Notes under the pieces: model-generated
What the model saw: only the letters and a program-made list of their open reading frames with translations
What the model was told of the DNA's origin: nothing
Databases searched by the model: none
Shown: positions 45,523 through 54,963 of the stretch, piece by piece
Numbering within the stretch: the stretch's first letter is position 1
How the letters are laid out: every line of letters begins with the position of its first letter
Source of the DNA: Verrucomicrobiota bacterium
GTDB lineage: Bacteria > Verrucomicrobiota > Verrucomicrobiia > Verrucomicrobiales > Verrucomicrobiaceae
DNA length: 64,000 bases
Direction of reading: 5' to 3'
Assembly (NCBI GenBank): GCA_025360015.1
Contig: JANYCZ010000023.1
Span: forward strand, 114,005-178,004
Translations under genes and position numbers: made by a program

Positions 45523-47229
45523 ATGACCCCGACTCTTAAAGACCTGCTCCCGCCGGATCAACAGCCTCTTACCGTTCAGTCTCACGAGGTCGTGCTAGAG
45601 GCGATTAATCGCCTCCGTGCTCATGACTACAATCAACTGCCCGTAGTCGATGATCAAGGACGCTGCCGAGGTGAAGTTGTAACGTATGATACGATCTTGC
45701 AGGCGGTGCTTGCCTTTGAATCCATGCCATCACAGCTGCGAGTCAAGGACGCCATCAAGCGGGTTCAGGTTTATAATGCTGAAGACGACCTTTTAACAAC
45801 GCTGGATACGATTCAGCGCAACGACTTTGCACTGATTGTTGGGGAAGACGAAAAGCTGACTGGGATCGTCACAACAGCAGACACCACTGCGTTTTTCCAT
45901 AAGTATGCAGGAGATTTGATGGTGATTGAAGGGGTGGAGGAAAGCGTTAAAGATGCCATCGAAACTCTTTATGGTGGGCTTCAGAGTCAAGAACTCACGG
46001 ATGCCATCGAAGCTGTAACTGACCGAGCCTCCGACACTCGTAAAAAGCTGCCAAGTGCGATCAAGGCCTACCTTACTAAAATGGACCTTGCTACGACCGT
46101 CGGAGATGACTCTGAGGCGCTGACCATTGCCGAATCCAAACTGAATTTACCCAAAGCCGGCAAACCCTTTGATCGCCTCACTTTTGACGAGTACACTGAA
46201 ATACTTCTACGCCACCCCAACACTCCAAAGGTAGGCGATACCGATGGTGTGAGAGCCATCCGCAAGCTGCTCAATGCGGTTCGAGACACACGAAACAAGC
46301 TGGCTCATTTCCGTGGTGATGTGAGTATCGGTGAACGCGAAAATATCAAGTTCGCAGATCAATGGCTGGAGAGGCATCAGCCCGCCAGATCGGAGGTGGT
46401 AGCTACCATCATCGCGGCGGAGCCTGTGGCTGATTCGGCAGAACCTGCAGCGCAGCTTACAATTGACGAGATTATCGCAAATCCTTCTTTTGAAGTATCC
46501 GAAGCAGAAGACTCGACTCCAAAGGGCAAGTATGGAGCCTTGTCACAGTTTCTTGCGTCGCAACCTAGCTCGGCACAGACGTGTATAGTTTCGTTTGCTG
46601 AGATTGAAAATTTGCTCGGAGGAAAACTCCCTGATTCAGCCTACGAATATCGAGCGTGGTGGGCGAATGATTCGTCTAAGCCCCAGGCGGCAGCTTGGTC
46701 GGGGGAGGGGTGGCGAGCTGCGGCCGTGGACATGAGCGAGCGAAGTCTAACGTTCGTGCGAACAAGTGATAGGGCCAATCAGTTTATGGAATTCTTCCAC
46801 CAGCTTATCATGCGGTTGAAATTGGAGGATGGCTTCCCATTGAGTAATATTGCTCCAAAAGGTGCGAATTGGCAGGCGCTTGCCTTTCTGCCCTGGAGTG
46901 CCCGCACCCAATCAGCGAGTATCTTTGCCACGTTTACCCGTGATCGACAGTTGCGAGTCGAACTTTATCTGGACAGTGGTAACGACGAACAGAACAAGAA
47001 GCGTTTTGACGAATTGTATATTCGGAAAGGCCAAATTGAGTCAATAGTTGGAGAGCCCTTACACTGGGAGCGGCGCGATAGAAGTCGAGCATGCCGAATT
47101 GCTCTATACACCAAAGCACAGATCGGCGAGGCAAGCGAAAGCTCGTCACTGCTTGATTGGGCGGCCCAAAAAGTTATCGCTCTACATAGGGCATTTGCGC
47201 CCGAGTTTCCTGCGAAACAGTACAAATGA
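45523..47229 (+). CDS. CBS pair - HEPN-like - DUF7662 - DUF4268 fusion protein
   Basis: 568 residues. Residues about 15-130 form two CBS repeats (YNQLPVVDDQGRCRGEV, ALIVGEDEKLTGIVTTAD), which usually bind adenine nucleotides. A helical domain follows with VRDTRNKLAHFRG; Arg257-x4-His262 is the HEPN catalytic motif. Residues about 335-412 match the DUF7662-type domain (KYGALSQFLASQ, YEYRAWWAND). The C-terminus matches DUF4268 (LRVELYLDSGNDEQNKKRFD, HWERRDRSRACRIALY), a probable PD-(D/E)XK-like fold. A nucleotide sensor joined to RNase and nuclease-like domains suggests an abortive-infection effector (inference). Confidence 0.72.
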   Translation: MTPTLKDLLPPDQQPLTVQSHEVVLEAINRLRAHDYNQLPVVDDQGRCRGEVVTYDTILQAVLAFESMPSQLRVKDAIKRVQVYNAEDDLLTTLDTIQRNDFALIVGEDEKLTGIVTTADTTAFFHKYAGDLMVIEGVEESVKDAIETLYGGLQSQELTDAIEAVTDRASDTRKKLPSAIKAYLTKMDLATTVGDDSEALTIAESKLNLPKAGKPFDRLTFDEYTEILLRHPNTPKVGDTDGVRAIRKLLNAVRDTRNKLAHFRGDVSIGERENIKFADQWLERHQPARSEVVATIIAAEPVADSAEPAAQLTIDEIIANPSFEVSEAEDSTPKGKYGALSQFLASQPSSAQTCIVSFAEIENLLGGKLPDSAYEYRAWWANDSSKPQAAAWSGEGWRAAAVDMSERSLTFVRTSDRANQFMEFFHQLIMRLKLEDGFPLSNIAPKGANWQALAFLPWSARTQSASIFATFTRDRQLRVELYLDSGNDEQNKKRFDELYIRKGQIESIVGEPLHWERRDRSRACRIALYTKAQIGEASESSSLLDWAAQKVIALHRAFAPEFPAKQYK

Positions 47230-47359
47230 GTTTCTTTGCAGTTACCAATTCAAAATAAGACGCCATGTGTGGGGCGGCATACTTTGTTATTAAACAGGTG
47301 CGCTGAAGATCAACGTTCGGTTGACTTTAAGCCGCAGCGCAATTGGGGTTGGATGCTCA

Positions 47360-49870
47360 TCATAATATAACCAAGAAGCCCTGCTCGTCCACTTTGGCGC
47401 CGGGGATGGTGGCGGTGAGGGGGGAGCCGGGGAGGAGGGCGCTGATGAGGAGGCCTTCCGGGGTGGACTCGATGGTGAGGCCGGGGAGGAGGCGGCCGAG
47501 GGTGTGGGGTTTTTGGCCGAGTTGCTGGTCTTTGTCGGCGTGAGGCAGGGGGGGATTGGGGACTTCGGTGCTAAGGAGGATGCCGGTGGGGGCGTCGATG
47601 TAGCCGCGGAGGGGCGTGGCCGGAAGGTGGGGATGGACGGGAGGTTGAACCGGAACCGGAAGTGAGGGAGCCTCCTTCGCTAAAGCTACGGAGCCCAAGG
47701 GGGAGAGGTCGCTGTCGAGGCAGAAGGCGAGGCGTTCGTGGCCGGTGAGTTGATGTAGGGTGGCGCGGGTGCCGAAGGCGACGATGTGGGTGGCGTGGGC
47801 TTCGGTGGGGTGGTCGATGAACTTGGTGCCGGGGAGGACCTGGGTGAGGGCTTTGACGGTGCGGTGGATGATGCTGCCTGCGGGTTCGAGGCTGAGGAAG
47901 ACATCGCCGGGGTGATGCCATTCAATTTCGGCGAGGCGGAGGGCGTTGGCGAAGGCGACGAGGTCGTCTTCGGCGTGGTGCCAGCTTTTGCGCTTGAGGA
48001 AGGCTTCGGCACTGAGGGCGAGCATGGCGTGGCGGACGACTTCGGCGGTGGCGGCGCGTGGGCCGAGGGGGTGGCCGTAGTGGACTTCGACGGGGTAGCG
48101 GAGGTGCTTGGGACGCTTGGTGAAGAACTTGCCGCCCTGAAAGGAGAAGATGCTGCCGTAGAGGCCGTCGAGATAGACGGGCACCACTTGCGCATCGCCC
48201 TGGCGGGCCATGAGCTCGAAGCCTTTGAGCAGTTCATTGACCATGCCGTGGCGGGTGATCTGGCCTTCGGGGAAGAGGCAGACGATCTCTCCCTCCTTGA
48301 GCGCAGCGGCCACCGCGCGGATGGCGTCCTTGGCGCGGGTGGCGGAAATCGGCACGGTGCCGATGAGGCGCATGAGCCATTTCAGCCACCAGAGATTGTA
48401 CAGGGCGTCCCACATGACGAACCGCACCGGGCGGCGGCTGGCGGAGCCCACGATGAGGGCATCGACATAGCTGACATGGTTTGGCAGCAGCAGCACACCG
48501 CCGGTGGTGGGGATGCGTTCCATGTGCACAGGCTTCACCCGATAGGTGAAGCGCACGGCGGCCAGCATGAGGAAGCGCACCAGATCCTGCGGCAGCAGGC
48601 GCATGATGTAGATGGCTGCAAAGAAGGTGGGAATGGCGAGCAGCAGAAACTGGGTGGAGGAGCTCAGGTTGGCCGCCTTCATCAGCGCCACGATGGCCAC
48701 GGCCACCAATGTGCCGAGGCAGTCCATCAGGTTCATCCCGGCATGAATGCGCGCTTTCTCGTGCTTTTCCGCCTTGTCCTGCGCGAAGGCGTAGAGGGGC
48801 ACCATGAAGCAGCCGCCTGCAGCGCCGGTGAAGATGATGCCGGCATACATCCAACTGCTGCCGAGGGTGGCGAGGCCGGACCAGAGGAGGCCGGCGACTA
48901 GGCCGAAGCCGCCGAGGGGGATGAGGCCAAGCTCAATGCGATTGCGGCTGACGTGGGAGGCAAAGAAGCTGCCGCTGATGACGCCGATGCCGAGAATGCC
49001 GGCGACCTTGGCGAGCTCCATGGGGCCGTCGCCATGGCCGGTGTCGGGGTGCAGCTCCTTGGTCAGCGTGACGAGGATGAAGCTGAGCGCATTGGAGATG
49101 AACCAGAAGTAGGTCACCCCCAGAGCGGCGAGGCGGATGGAGCGGCGGCGGAAGACAATTTTGAGGCTTTCGAAATGCTCGAGCGCCATGCCTTTGCGCC
49201 AGTGGACTTCGGTATGCGCGGGGGTGGACTGAATGCAGATGGCGGCGATGAGTTCGACGATGCCGAGGATGCTGATGATGATCAGCGGCCACAGCGCGGA
49301 CATCCAGGCATCGTGAGTTTTTTCATACTCGGTGCCATACCAGATGCCACCGGCCCACATGCCGCCGAGAATGCCAGCCAGCATGGTGACCTGCAGCCAG
49401 CCGGAGACGCGGCCGAGGCGGCGTGAGCCTGCGAGCTCCTTCATGATGCCCATCTTGGCCGGACTCAGGATGGCGGCCTGCACGGCGAGCACAAAAAAGC
49501 CGACGAGGGAGATCTCCAGCGAGCCTGGCACGCGCTGCATCCACAGCGCCAACGACAGCCACACAAAGCAGATGATCTGCATGACCTGCATCCACACCAT
49601 GACCTTGCGCTTGGAGAAACGGTCCGACCAATAACCGGCCAGCGGAGCAAAGATCATGTAGGGCAGGGAGAAAATGGCCCCGAGCCACAGCTCCATGTGG
49701 CGGCCCACCCAGGAGTCTTTGGCGATGATGATCGACAGCGCGATCAGCAGCATCTTCACAAAATTGTCGCTGAACGAATTCATCGCCTGCACAAAGAGTA
49801 CGAGGACGATGGACGCCCAGTTCCGGCGTGGCAGATGCGGTGCGTTGTCGAGTTCGGCGGATTCGGGCAT
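47360..49870 (-). CDS. MFS transporter - acyltransferase fusion (LplT/Aas-like) with degenerate ligase domain
   Basis: 836 residues. The N-terminal half is a 12-TM LplT-like lysophospholipid flippase (MNSFSDNFVKMLLIAL; RFSKRKVMVWM). The middle is a PlsC acyltransferase with NHVSYVD (HX4D) and FPEGQITR. In full-length Aas-like proteins an AMP-binding acyl-ACP synthetase follows. Here only about 200 residues remain: a GDVFLSLEPAGS piece and a LGRLLPGLTIE...KVDEQGFLVIL end, with no P-loop (TSGTTGxPKG). The protein would import and re-acylate lysolipids using an external acyl donor. Confidence 0.85.
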   Translation of the reverse strand: MPESAELDNAPHLPRRNWASIVLVLFVQAMNSFSDNFVKMLLIALSIIIAKDSWVGRHMELWLGAIFSLPYMIFAPLAGYWSDRFSKRKVMVWMQVMQIICFVWLSLALWMQRVPGSLEISLVGFFVLAVQAAILSPAKMGIMKELAGSRRLGRVSGWLQVTMLAGILGGMWAGGIWYGTEYEKTHDAWMSALWPLIIISILGIVELIAAICIQSTPAHTEVHWRKGMALEHFESLKIVFRRRSIRLAALGVTYFWFISNALSFILVTLTKELHPDTGHGDGPMELAKVAGILGIGVISGSFFASHVSRNRIELGLIPLGGFGLVAGLLWSGLATLGSSWMYAGIIFTGAAGGCFMVPLYAFAQDKAEKHEKARIHAGMNLMDCLGTLVAVAIVALMKAANLSSSTQFLLLAIPTFFAAIYIMRLLPQDLVRFLMLAAVRFTYRVKPVHMERIPTTGGVLLLPNHVSYVDALIVGSASRRPVRFVMWDALYNLWWLKWLMRLIGTVPISATRAKDAIRAVAAALKEGEIVCLFPEGQITRHGMVNELLKGFELMARQGDAQVVPVYLDGLYGSIFSFQGGKFFTKRPKHLRYPVEVHYGHPLGPRAATAEVVRHAMLALSAEAFLKRKSWHHAEDDLVAFANALRLAEIEWHHPGDVFLSLEPAGSIIHRTVKALTQVLPGTKFIDHPTEAHATHIVAFGTRATLHQLTGHERLAFCLDSDLSPLGSVALAKEAPSLPVPVQPPVHPHLPATPLRGYIDAPTGILLSTEVPNPPLPHADKDQQLGQKPHTLGRLLPGLTIESTPEGLLISALLPGSPLTATIPGAKVDEQGFLVIL

Positions 49871-49878
49871 GACGTCGG

Positions 49879-50544
49879 TTAATCGACAAAACGCTGTGCC
49901 AGCAGGATGTCTGCCGGGAACGTGATCTTAGGGTTCAGTTCAAAGTTTTCGACGACATGGACAGAGGCTCCGAGATGCTGCACGGCGGAGACTTCATCGG
50001 TGACCTGGAGGCCGTCACGGATCACCGCGTCATAGGCTTTCACCAGCAGATCCCGCTGAAACACCTGGGGCGTCTCCATGATCCAGGCGTTGGCCCGGTC
50101 AATGGAATCGATGATGCGGCCTGTGCTGTCGCAGCGCTTGAGCGTCTCGGTCATCGGACGCGCGCAGGCGACCGCGGCCTGCGTGCGTGCGGCATCGATG
50201 CAGCGTGTGATCTGCGCCACGGAGATGAGAGGACGCGCGCCGTCATGCACCGCGACGATCTCGCAGGAGGGATTCAATGCCTGCAGGCCGGCATGCACGG
50301 AGAGATGGCGCTCGGCACCGCCGGTGATGATCTGGGTGATTTTGTTTACACCGCCGGAGCGCCAGGTTTCGATCTCGGGGCGCAGGGCATCGCTGGTGAC
50401 CACGATGATCTCATCAATGGCGCAGCACTTCTGAAACACACCCAGAGTGCGCCTGAGCACGGGCTCACCGGCCAGCGGCGCGAGGAGCTTGTTGAAGCCC
50501 ATGCGGCGGCTGCTGCCTGCGGCAACGATGATGGCGGATGTCAT
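49879..50544 (-). CDS. ispD: 2-C-methyl-D-erythritol 4-phosphate cytidylyltransferase
   Basis: 221 residues. IspD makes CDP-methylerythritol from MEP and CTP in the non-mevalonate isoprenoid pathway. The nucleotide-binding start is IVAAGSSRRMGFNKLLAPLA, followed by GGAERHLSVHAGL, VHDGARPL, and TDEVSAVQHLG near the C-terminus. These are the classic IspD motifs. It lies 8 bp upstream of the MFS-acyltransferase gene on the same strand and is probably co-transcribed with it. Confidence 0.95.
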   Translation of the reverse strand: MTSAIIVAAGSSRRMGFNKLLAPLAGEPVLRRTLGVFQKCCAIDEIIVVTSDALRPEIETWRSGGVNKITQIITGGAERHLSVHAGLQALNPSCEIVAVHDGARPLISVAQITRCIDAARTQAAVACARPMTETLKRCDSTGRIIDSIDRANAWIMETPQVFQRDLLVKAYDAVIRDGLQVTDEVSAVQHLGASVHVVENFELNPKITFPADILLAQRFVD

Positions 50545-50594
50545 GAAAGCCGATGAATCATGGAAACAGTGGGCGGCGGGGGCAAGTCACCGAT

Positions 50595-51047
50595 TTAGGC
50601 GAGGCGTTTGGCGACTTCGGTGGAGATGGACTTGCTGTCGGCACGGCCGACGACGCGCTCCTGCAGCACCTTCATCACGGCCCCCATGTCTTTCTTGGAG
50701 GTGGCGCCGAGTTCAGCGATGACGGTATCCACGAGCTTGCCCAGTTCTGCTTCGCTCATGGCGGCAGGGAGGTATTTTTCCAGCACGGCGATCTCGGCCT
50801 TAGCGGCTTCCACGGCTTCCGGGCGGTTGGCTTTCTCGGCTCCGTCCACGGAGTCCTGCAGTTTTTTGATCTCCTTGCGTACCACCGCCAGGGCGTCAGT
50901 GTCGCCGAGTTCGCCATCCGCGCCGAGTTTTTCGATGGCACCGTACTTGAGGGCGGACTTCAGGTTGCGGATGACGTTGAGGGCCACGGTGTCCTTGGCG
51001 CGCATGGCATTTTTAAGGTCTTCGGAAATTTGGGCGATAAAGCTCAT
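50595..51047 (-). CDS. yqeY: GatB/YqeY domain protein
   Basis: 150 residues from ATG 51047. The YqeY pattern is clear: ISEDLKNAMRAKDTVALNVI at the start, LEKYLPAAMSEAEL in the middle and a GAVMKVLQERVVGRADSKSI helix-turn-helix at the end. The domain is related to the tRNA-binding tail of GatB and is proposed to bind tRNA. It lies 50 bp before ispD on the same strand. Confidence 0.93.
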   Translation of the reverse strand: MSFIAQISEDLKNAMRAKDTVALNVIRNLKSALKYGAIEKLGADGELGDTDALAVVRKEIKKLQDSVDGAEKANRPEAVEAAKAEIAVLEKYLPAAMSEAELGKLVDTVIAELGATSKKDMGAVMKVLQERVVGRADSKSISTEVAKRLA

Positions 51048-51239
51048 GGGAAAGGGGCGGCTGAGTTGGTTAGATTGAGCGGCGAGCATGGCGTGGCGGG
51101 GGCCTTTGTCCAGACGTTAGGAGGACGGCGGCGGGGCTTTGGACCTCTTTGAAGAGCGTGCGTCGCGCCATGCCATTGTGCGTGTACTAATGGTGAGGGC
51201 CGGAGGGGGTGGAATGATCTTTGCACTCCCAGCGATGCC

Positions 51240-52106
51240 GTGCATGGTCACGGTACAGTGCAATTTCGACATCCTAAACACGACCTTTACATTCCTGACG
51301 AAACTGAACCGTGGACCGCGCTGCGGCGGGTGACGCATCTGGGCATCGTTTCGCATCAGGACGATCTCGAAATCGCGGCGTATCATGGCATCACCGAGTG
51401 TTTTCATCACAAATCACAGTGGTTTGGCGGCGTGGTGGTCACTGACGGTGCCGGGAGCCCGCGCAAAGGCCCGTATGAAAGCTACACGGACGAGGAGATG
51501 CAGAAGGTGCGTCTCATTGAGCAGCGCAAGGCGGCCTACGTGGGCGAGTACAGCTTCATGGTGCAGCTCGGCTATCCGAGCGAGGACATCAAAAAGCCGA
51601 AGCATGAGCCGGCCGTGGCGGATTTGAAGTTCGTGCTGGAACAGTCGCAGCCGAAGTTTCTCTATCTTCACAATCCCTGCGACCGGCATGACACGCATGT
51701 GGCGACCTTTCTGCGCTGCCTGGAGGCCATTCGCGAGATGCCGCCGGAACAGCGCCCTGAGAAGGTCTATGGCTGCGAAGTCTGGCGCAAGCTGGACTGG
51801 CTGCTCGCTGAGGACAAGGAGATGCTGTGGGTGGACAAACACCCGCACATGCTGCGTCCGCTGCTTGGCGTGTTTGATTCGCAGATCAGCGGCGGCAAGC
51901 GCTATGACCTGGCCGAAGAAGGCCTGCGCCACGCGAACGCGACCTACTTTGACTCCCACACGACGGACAAGACCAGCCTGCTGACCTTTGCGATGGATCT
52001 GACGCCGCTGACGAAGGATGACAGCATGTGCCCAGTGGAGTACGCCACGAACTACGTGAAGCGCCTCGAAAGCGATGTGCATGACCGCGTGAAGAAGTTC
52101 ATGTGA
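51240..52106 (+). CDS. PIG-L/LmbE-family deacetylase
   Basis: 288 residues if started at GTG 51240; GTG 51258 is an alternative, and no in-frame ATG precedes the first motif. The zinc motif HQDDLE corresponds to the family's HPDDxE, and HDTHVA carries the second His (HxxH). DGAGSPRKGPYESYTDEEM is family-like. PIG-L enzymes remove acetyl groups from N-acetylglucosamine derivatives or similar amides. The second His-Asp site is near-canonical, so activity is plausible; substrate unknown. Confidence 0.85.
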   Translation: MHGHGTVQFRHPKHDLYIPDETEPWTALRRVTHLGIVSHQDDLEIAAYHGITECFHHKSQWFGGVVVTDGAGSPRKGPYESYTDEEMQKVRLIEQRKAAYVGEYSFMVQLGYPSEDIKKPKHEPAVADLKFVLEQSQPKFLYLHNPCDRHDTHVATFLRCLEAIREMPPEQRPEKVYGCEVWRKLDWLLAEDKEMLWVDKHPHMLRPLLGVFDSQISGGKRYDLAEEGLRHANATYFDSHTTDKTSLLTFAMDLTPLTKDDSMCPVEYATNYVKRLESDVHDRVKKFM

Positions 52107-52111
52107 TCCAA

Positions 52112-52145
52112 AATAAAAATGCCAGCCGGAGTGACCGGCTGGCAT
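52112..52145 (-). terminator. Rho-independent terminator of the cyclophilin gene
   Basis: A perfect 11-bp stem (ATGCCAGCCGG / CCGGCTGGCAT, 5-base loop) is followed on the minus strand by TTTTATTTT. It lies 28 bp after the cyclophilin stop and also sits between two convergent genes, so it may stop both transcripts. Confidence 0.85.
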
Positions 52146-52173
52146 TCGAATTGAGAAGGAAGAGCTGCGGAGA

Positions 52174-52761
52174 TTACTCCACGATTTTGGCGCTCTTGAT
52201 GATGATCGGCTCCACTGGCACGTCACCGTGCTGGCCTTTGCGGCCGGTAGGGACGGCAGCCATGGCATCGACGACGTCCATGCCTTTGCTGATCTTACCG
52301 AAGACGCAGTAGCCCCAGCCATCCTGTCCTGGATAGTCGAGGAAGGTGTTGTCCTTGAGATTGATGAAGAACTGCGAGCTAGCGCTGTGTGGATCCGGGG
52401 TGCGGGCCATGGCGAGGGTGCCTTTGACGTTCTTGAGGCCGTTCTTGGCTTCGTTTTGGATCTTGGCGTCCGGCTCCTTCTGCTGCATGTCGGGGGTGAA
52501 GCCGCCGCCCTGCACCATGAAGTCAGGGATCACGCGGTGGAAGATGAGGCCATCATAGAAGCCTTTCTTCACGTATTTCACAAAGTTGGCGACAGAAATG
52601 GGAGCCTTGGCGGCGTCGAGTTCGAGTTCGATGGTGCCTTTGGAGGTTTCCATCACGATTTTCACAGGTTTTGCGTCACTCACGGTTTGGGCGGGGGATG
52701 TTCCGGTCAGGCCGGCAAACGTGAAGACGAGAGCGGCAAGAGTCGGTGCGATTGATTTCAT
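52174..52761 (-). CDS. Cyclophilin-type peptidyl-prolyl isomerase, secreted
   Basis: 195 residues from ATG 52761 with a signal peptide (cleavage after SPAQ, about residue 25). The cyclophilin core is complete: GTIELELDAAKAPISVANFV, FYDGLIFHRVIPDFMVQGG with catalytic Arg and Gln, ASSQFFINLKDN, and GYCVFGKISKGMDVVDAM. It acts in the periplasm as a prolyl isomerase/foldase. A strong terminator follows. The PIG-L gene is convergent. Confidence 0.94.
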   Translation of the reverse strand: MKSIAPTLAALVFTFAGLTGTSPAQTVSDAKPVKIVMETSKGTIELELDAAKAPISVANFVKYVKKGFYDGLIFHRVIPDFMVQGGGFTPDMQQKEPDAKIQNEAKNGLKNVKGTLAMARTPDPHSASSQFFINLKDNTFLDYPGQDGWGYCVFGKISKGMDVVDAMAAVPTGRKGQHGDVPVEPIIIKSAKIVE

Positions 52762-53181
52762 AGTGGTTGGTAAGGACGGGGAATGAGCCACGATGCCCTT
52801 GATTTGCAATGATCAAAATCGACGACCTGATCTCGTGCTGGGGCTTGGCATGAATGATTAACGTAAACGTCACGTCCAGCGCCGTGTGGAATGACTGGAT
52901 TGGGAGCAGGGGGGGGCATCTTCGAGAGCAGTGAAGGGAAATGACTCCTCTCATAGAGATCGCAGGCAGACAGCTCGTTAGTGCCGTGGCTGGGAAGGTT
53001 CAGTATGTACTTTTTGGTTGGCCATGAAGTTTGGCTCGAATGTTATGCGTAAAGGGTGTTTTTTAGTTGGGTGGAGCGTGATTTGGGCGTGATTTGGCGC
53101 AAAAAGTCCAGTTTTCGATTGTTATTTTGTGATTTGACCCCATTCTGTGCCTTCAAATCGCAATTTTCACCCAACCTAATC
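52762..53181. other. ilvB upstream region
   Basis: About 420 bp between the divergent cyclophilin and ilvB genes. It should hold both promoters and the ilvB leader. I looked for a branched-chain-rich leader peptide with an attenuator hairpin and saw neither. The in-frame extension of ilvB to 53056 is AT-rich, non-conserved and unlikely to be translated. Confidence 0.5.
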
Positions 53182-54909
53182 ATGAGTCAGCAAAAAATGG
53201 ACGGCGCGCAGGCGCTCATCAAAACCCTCGCAGATCTCGGCATTGAGTATGTCTTCGGCTACTCCGGTGGCGCGGCCATCCCGATCTTTGATGCGCTGCA
53301 GACCGTGAAGACGGACATGAAGTTCATCCTCGTCCGCCATGAGCAGGGTGCCGTTCACATGGCTGACGGTTACGCGCGCGCCACCGGCAAGCCAGCCGTC
53401 GTTCTCGTCACTTCCGGTCCTGGCGCTGGCAATACCATCACCGGCCTCATGACGGCGCAGATGGACAGCGTCCCGATGATCGTCCTTTGCGGTCAGACGG
53501 TGAGCTGGATGCTGGGCAAGGACGCCTTCCAGGAAGCCGACATCTTCAACATCACGGCCCCGGTCGTGAAGCACAACTACCTGGTCAAGAGCTCCAACTC
53601 TCTGCCACGCATCGCCAAGGAGGCCTACCACATCGCCACCACGGGCCGCCCGGGTCCGGTTCTGATCGACATTCCGAAGGACTTCAGCCAAGGCCCATTC
53701 ACCGGCACGTTTGACGAGCCGATGGATCTGCCCGGCTACCATCCCGAAGAAAACTTCAAGATTGATCAGGCCTGTATTAAAGAAGCCGCCCGGTTGCTCG
53801 CGGGTGCGAAGCGCCCCGTGATCCTCGCTGGCCAGGGTGCCATGATCGCCCGTGCCGACAAGGAACTGCTCAGGCTGGCCGAAACCCTCGGCTGCCCGGT
53901 CACCACGACGCTGCTCGGTAAAGGCGTTTTCCCGGAAACTCACCCGCTGTCCCTCGGAATGCTGGGCATGCACGGCACCGCCTATGCGAACAAGGCCATC
54001 TGCGAAGCCGATCTCATCTTCAATGTCGGCTCCCGTTTTGATGACCGCATCATTGGCAAGCCCGCCATGTTTGGCCGCAACGCCAAGCTCATCCACATCG
54101 ACATCGATGCGGCGGAGTTCCATAAGATGATCAAGGTGGACGTCACCATCAAGGGCGATGCCAAGGCCGCGCTCAGCGATCTGCTGCCGCTGGTCGAAAA
54201 ACTGCCCACCGAAGACTGGCTGGCCACATTGGACGGCTACAAGAAGAAGTTCCCCCTCTCTTATAAGAAGCAGGGCGGACTGCGCATGCAGCAGGTCATT
54301 GATGAACTGTACAACCTCACCCAAGGCAAGGCCATCATCTCCACGGACGTCGGCCAGCACCAGATGTGGGCGGCGCAGTTTTACAAAAACGACAGCAGCT
54401 ACCACTGGCTGAGCTCCGGCGGTGCAGGCACCATGGGCTTCGGCTTCCCTGCGGCCATCGGTGCCCAGCTCGCCTGTCCGGACAAGCTGGTCGTCTCCAT
54501 CTCCGGCGACGGAGGCTTCCAGATGACCCTGTTTGAACTGGCCACCGCTGCGATCCACAAGCTACCTATTAAGATCCTCATCCTGAACAACAGCTACCTC
54601 GGCATGGTCCGCCAGTGGCAGGAGTTGTTCTTTGAGAACCGCGAGAGCGGCGTTGATCTCATCGGCAACCCCGACTTCGTCAAACTCGGCGAAGCCTACG
54701 GCATCAAAGGCTGGCACATCCGCCGCCCGGCTGACGTGGAGCGCATCCTGCAGCAGGCCCTCGACTACAATGACGGCCCCTGCATCATCGAAGCCGAGTG
54801 CATCAAAACGGAGAACGTCTTCCCGATGATCCCCGCTGGTGCCGCTTTGGAAGATATGATCACCGAAGCGCCGAAACAGAAAATGGAAAAACCCACCGGT
54901 TCGACCTAG
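53182..54909 (+). CDS. ilvB: Acetolactate synthase large (catalytic) subunit
   Basis: 575 residues from ATG 53182. It condenses two pyruvates, or pyruvate and 2-oxobutyrate, in the first common step of Val/Leu/Ile synthesis. The N-terminus [20 protein letters not shown] leads into the TPP catalytic Glu region ([18 protein letters not shown]). TSGPGAGN and the FAD/PYR fold follow, then the ThDP-binding [11 protein letters not shown]...LNN motif. The usual partner ilvN lies downstream, but a DNA methyltransferase gene separates them. Confidence 0.96.
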   Translation: MSQQKMDGAQALIKTLADLGIEYVFGYSGGAAIPIFDALQTVKTDMKFILVRHEQGAVHMADGYARATGKPAVVLVTSGPGAGNTITGLMTAQMDSVPMIVLCGQTVSWMLGKDAFQEADIFNITAPVVKHNYLVKSSNSLPRIAKEAYHIATTGRPGPVLIDIPKDFSQGPFTGTFDEPMDLPGYHPEENFKIDQACIKEAARLLAGAKRPVILAGQGAMIARADKELLRLAETLGCPVTTTLLGKGVFPETHPLSLGMLGMHGTAYANKAICEADLIFNVGSRFDDRIIGKPAMFGRNAKLIHIDIDAAEFHKMIKVDVTIKGDAKAALSDLLPLVEKLPTEDWLATLDGYKKKFPLSYKKQGGLRMQQVIDELYNLTQGKAIISTDVGQHQMWAAQFYKNDSSYHWLSSGGAGTMGFGFPAAIGAQLACPDKLVVSISGDGGFQMTLFELATAAIHKLPIKILILNNSYLGMVRQWQELFFENRESGVDLIGNPDFVKLGEAYGIKGWHIRRPADVERILQQALDYNDGPCIIEAECIKTENVFPMIPAGAALEDMITEAPKQKMEKPTGST

Positions 54910-54910
54910 T

Positions 54911-54955
54911 CGTAGCGCAACCGTCCCGGTTGCATCCGGCAAGCCAGAGGCTTGC
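54911..54955 (-). repeat. REP-like palindromes with GTAGC head (copy 5)
   Basis: GTAGC precedes GCAACCG-TCC-CGGTTGC (54917-54933), then a second stem GCAAGCC-AGA-GGCTTGC (54939-54955). On the minus strand the first stem ends in GCTAC, like the other copies. It sits between ilvB and the methyltransferase gene. Confidence 0.65.
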
Positions 54956-54963
54956 ACTAGGTC

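Noticed and set aside
44131..52960. Shared GACTCCTCTCATAG-x-GATC at 44131 and 52943, considered as attachment sites of an island
   Set aside because: A match of this length is not unlikely by chance in 64 kb, and the enclosed segment contains housekeeping genes such as ispD.
53176..54558. 460-codon frame antisense to ilvB
   Set aside because: Shadow frame; ilvB on the other strand is fully conserved.
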